DNA of 64,000 nucleotides, taken from positions 18,227,662-18,291,661 of the forward strand of contig NC_085050.1 in NCBI RefSeq assembly GCF_963662255.1. The letters run 5' to 3'. The notes under the pieces are model-generated. The model saw only the letters and a program-made list of their open reading frames with translations. It was not told the origin of the DNA and did not search any database. Below, piece by piece: positions 60,086 through 64,000 of this stretch; the stretch's first letter is position 1, and the number at the start of each line of letters is the position of its first letter. Source of the DNA: Cinclus cinclus. Taxonomy: Eukaryota; Chordata; Aves; Passeriformes; Cinclidae. The translations under genes were made by a program, and so were the position numbers.

Positions 60086-61694
60086 GTAATTCAGTGTTTG
60101 ATGCCAACAAGAAGAATAGAGCTGAAAAAGAGGTTTTTATCCTTTAAACCTTTTTTCAGTTCAGAAATGAGAGAGCCTTGGGTTTTTTTTTTTGTTTTCT
60201 TAAACAAAATTCATGCATCAGACCATTTCAGCAAAGTTTTTTCATCTAAAATACCTTCTCAGTGAAAAAAAAAAACATTGCTGAAATGCAGATACTCCAT
60301 CTATAACTGACAAGGTGCAAACCAAATATTTTTCAGTGAATGTGGGAATTTTTCCATTATGCAGCTTCTGTCACTTGGTAACATATATGCTTAAAAATCA
60401 TGTATCATGGTAGTGTTGAACCATCAGTATAAATGATGTGACAGAGAATGTGAAATTACTTCGTTTGGGGTTAAGAGATAAAACAATTTCTGCTACTTGT
60501 TTACTTTGTGAAGTTGAGCAATTTGCTGAGTCTGGATCTTGCCTAGAAAAATATTAGATGGCTTCTGAACAGTAGCTGCTGGTGGCAGATGCCAAACCTT
60601 TTGCCTTCATATTACTTAAATGTTGCAAAACATTTGAGTACCTGAACTCAGTTATTTAGTATTTATAGAACTATACATGTCTGTTGGTCATGATCTTGAA
60701 TTCCTTCTGGTGCAGAAAAGCTCAGTAAGTTTTGTAATTGCAAATTTATACAGAATTTACAGCAGTTGAGTACTACTGAAGTGAATCTAAATTCTAAAAA
60801 CAGTGTACATTGGTATTAATGAGCATTGTTTCCCCCTCATGTTCCACCTAATAAAGTGGGCTCATGGACCATGGCTTTAAAGCATTAGGATAGTGAATGT
60901 CTTTTTTCAAATTTTGCTATTGTGTATGGATAAAACTGTAAAGTCAACAAGGTATGTACTGCAGTAATTATCCAGCATTTACACTGACATTTTCTGATTG
61001 CTCTGGCATGTGCCAGTTGCCTGGGGACTTACCCAATTCTCATGCATTGGGTTCCAGTCCTACAGCTGGCTTTGAGACAATGCTTTGTTCTGTTCATGGA
61101 TGCTTGACATAAGCCTCTTCTTCCAGGTACCCATTGGCAGGTGAAGTTCAATGTCATGAACTGTGCTCTCCAGGACTCTTATCTTGCTCTGCAAGTAAAG
61201 AGTTTTTCACTGCTTTCGTAACCTCCAACTGCTACTTGGTGATGGGAGGGACTAGGCCCTGCATTCTGCGGAGAAACTAAATTTGCTGGTTTTGGTCAAG
61301 TTCGGATTGATAAAAGTGCCTTAGAATATTTTTAAAACTGTTACCACTATCCTGTTACATGAATGCATTTTGCTTATTTATTATAGCTGCATTGTGAACA
61401 GCAAATATACCTTCAGCCCTTGAAGGACTGAAGAAAAGTTTTTAACAGTGGTTTGACATCCCAACAGAAACTGGTCGTACCAGGTTTTGGCCTGTTGTAT
61501 GCTGATGTTTTGAAATTATTGAAACTTGCCATAAAGAGGAAATCTATAGCATTTTGGTGTAAACACAACTTAGTTTTGAAGCACTGCAGATTGTTGATGA
61601 TGCAATGAAATCCTCAAGTACAAACACTTTAGAAGAAGTAAATACGGCAAAAGATATGGGCAAATTGCCAGATTACACATGAGCAGGAAGGAAC

Positions 61695-61800
61695 AATCTC
61701 AATAAATGAGTATAATATTCAGCAAAAAAAATCCCACAGGATTTTGAAAAAATCAAGTGGGATTTTTCTTGCTGAATATTGTAATTGTTTAACTGAGATT
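61695..61800. repeat. Long near-perfect inverted repeat / hairpin
   Basis: Arms 61714-61737 and 61757-61780 are complementary at 23 of 24 bases. The 19-base spacer holds a smaller inverted repeat (GATTTT/AAAATC), and outer arms 61695-61701 and 61794-61800 pair again (AATCTCA/TGAGATT). It could be a MITE remnant or a hairpin-forming transcript. Confidence 0.7.
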
Positions 61801-64000
61801 ATTCCAAGTGATGAGAGGGGATTTTTTATCTGTGATACTCATAGCACATCAAATAGCCTCTACTTCTTGTGAATTTTATTCTATGTATGCCCTCCTATGA
61901 GAAAACATCCCAGAAGGTGGAGTTCTCATGATTTGCTCTTTTCTAAACCAAATTAAAGCACGTGTTTTCCCTTCTTGCAGTCTAGCAATAATTAACTACT
62001 CATTTTCTCTGTATTGTGTACACTCCTACTGACCTTCATGTTAACATGCAGATGCAGCAGTAAATGAAAAGCTGTATTGGCTTTTTCTGTTGTGCCACAA
62101 CCCAAAAAGTATGTTTGCTAGTGGAAGGAAATTATTCTCCAGCTTCTGAGAAAGTGCTGTGGAGTATACACTGTTTCTATGTGGACAATGTACAACAGAT
62201 GAGAGCAAAACACAAAGTTCAGGTCAAAGCTTAGGTTGGACCTCTGATCTGAGGTCTCTTTCTCCATAGTGCAGACTGTGGGCCTTGCAAGAAAAATGGT
62301 GCAGTGTTTAAGTCACTGTCTTGGAAAATAGGACTGTTGTAGTCAGTTCCATATTCCACCACGCTTTTGTCTGGCAGCAGGTAAGTAATTTAGCCTTTGA
62401 GCTTCAATTCCATCTGTAAAATAGCCATAAGTAGTGCTCCCCTTCTTTAGAATTGAAGGTAAATACAGGACTGTCGGTTTTTTTGATGCTCTAGAAAACA
62501 TTTTTGTTCTTGTCTGAGAATTTTTCTTCAAGGTTAGGAAAGATTGGTTTGAATTTGTGTGAGAATCAGATACTTTGGTTCCAGGAATTTAAAATGCTTT
62601 GAAGAATCTTTTCCAAAAGAAAATAACAATGACATTTCCCAGATCTTTATACTGCTGAAATACTACATTCTGAGAATGAAAATTTTATGTTTTGGAGGCA
62701 AACAGAACACTCATCTGTTTTTCACCATATTAATGCTTTCTGGAAGAGCTGCAAATATGAGTAAATTGAAATTCAACCCACTGTGAATGTTTTGTAGAGC
62801 TGTACAAAAAAAGCAGAAAATTGGTTAGCTTTTTTGGTGGCCAAGGTGCTTCAGCAATTTTTTGAGACTCAGCAATTTTCAGTATTTTGAGTTGCTATTT
62901 CCCTTATTTTCTGTAACAATGTGTCCTCCCTTCTGACCTTGGCATGCCAAAAAAGCAACTGAAAGCCTTCTAAAAGTTATAGGTACTGAGCAGAGGAAGT
63001 GGGGGCACAGTGAAAGGAGGTGAGAAAGAACTTGAGATACTGCTGGGAAGAATGTTCATCCTGTAGCCCTAGAGGAATGCTTGGAAGTGGAGTGGTGGAT
63101 GTGAAGCAGGAGACAGAATTCAGTTTAATGGGATCATGAGGAACAGAGGACATAAATCTGTTGGCATACAGCCTTTGCAGGCTCTGCAGCTCATAGAGCA
63201 AAATGGGATACCTCTTGACCTCTTTTCTGTTTCCTCCCCATCAGATTGGAAGTAAACCTTTCTAAAGAAAGTTTCTAGGCAAGACAAAGTTCATCCTACT
63301 TTAAGAGGCCAAACACCACAGAAACATTTGTTCTGGACAAGACCTCATGCTGAAAAGTGTCTTTCAGGCCCCAGGTCACTGGGAAAGGTGCCTCCTATCA
63401 GCTTCTTTCCATGATTCAGAAGGATGAGAATCAGCAATGCCAGTCAAGGTAGGGTAGGAAGGTGTTCCCTTTGCCTGAGCCATCCACTTGTGGGTTGCTG
63501 ACAACTCCTCCTACAGGAATTTCTGAAGCACAGTTTAGGAATGTATTCTTCCACTCTGAATGAAGAGAAGCAACTATGGATGTTAGCCAAAAGTGTTTCC
63601 TCCATTATCTCTTCTATATGAATTTTTGGGTGCCAGTCATTGTGGTAGGCCAGCTCTAGATCCATAACTCCTTACTACTGCAGATATGAGGAAGGTTCAT
63701 GCAAGAACTGTAACTTGTTCCATTTCTGACTGAACAGTACCATTAGGAGTCATCTGAAGCCTAGAAAGCAGTTAATCTTATAATCTTCACTGTCAGTGCT
63801 TCTGTCTTCTTCTGGTTCTTACAGTTATCCTATGAGTGGCTGACATGGGCTTGCTGGATGTTCCATATAACAAAGAATTTCTTATAGTTCAATTCAAAAT
63901 CCCATGTCCCACCTAAGAACCTTTGGGACTTTTCTACTCCTTGCATTTTCTGTATGTTTTTAACATGGGTTGTGTGATTTTGTGGCTTCTGCTGCCTGCC

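Larger units (their letters stand above)
58966..64000. other. Intergenic DNA downstream of SMIM20
   Basis: No coding exon recognised. It contains the CR1 fragment at 59812 and the hairpin at 61695. In vertebrates RBPJ lies further on this side, but none of its exons is visible here. Confidence 0.6.

Overview
This is vertebrate nuclear DNA, AT-rich and intron-dominated, and most probably from a bird. The evidence is the density of CR1 LINE fragments (at least seven), a SINE with a tRNA-Ile-like head and a CR1-like tail (a family I know from songbirds), a long GC-rich ERVL-type LTR like those of passerines, and compact introns. There are no bacterial operons, CRISPR arrays or phage genes.

The window holds two complete protein-coding genes arranged head to head. 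SEL1L3 lies on the minus strand, with 24 coding exons from the start codon at 52992 down to the stop at 18380. The spliced CDS is 3309 bp (1102 codons plus stop), all introns are GT-AG, and the phases join without a break. It encodes a secretory-pathway, single-pass membrane protein with a short signal peptide, an N-terminal ectodomain, a LamG-like segment, a long array of Sel1-like repeats, a C-terminal transmembrane helix and a short tail. SMIM20 (MITRAC7, also the phoenixin precursor) lies on the plus strand, with three coding exons at 53590-53698, 57392-57448 and 58750-58787 that give exactly 67 aa. The two start codons are 597 bp apart inside one CpG island (about 52720-53830), which acts as a shared bidirectional promoter and contains a strong G-quadruplex motif and a hexanucleotide repeat touching the SMIM20 start codon.

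Layout: 1-17280 is intergenic DNA downstream of SEL1L3. It has no recognisable exon, but it contains a 2.2 kb CR1 remnant on the minus strand (10524-12730) and a possible foreign polyadenylation signal near 1960. 17285-18379 is the probable SEL1L3 3' UTR. 18380-52992 is SEL1L3, whose introns carry a probable solo LTR (21342-22833), CR1 pieces (34635, 36171, 41468-41980), microsatellites and a tRNA-derived SINE (50581). 52993-53589 is the shared promoter. 53590-58965 is SMIM20, with a CR1 in intron 1. 58970-64000 is intergenic, with another CR1 and a long near-perfect hairpin at 61695-61800.

The gene order agrees with the SLC34A2 - SEL1L3 - SMIM20 - RBPJ neighbourhood known in vertebrates; the outer two genes have no visible exons here. 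I found no convincing previously undescribed biological system. The observations most worth a second look are the conserved amidation and cleavage site in the bird phoenixin precursor, the G-quadruplex in the shared promoter, and the hairpin at 61.7 kb.
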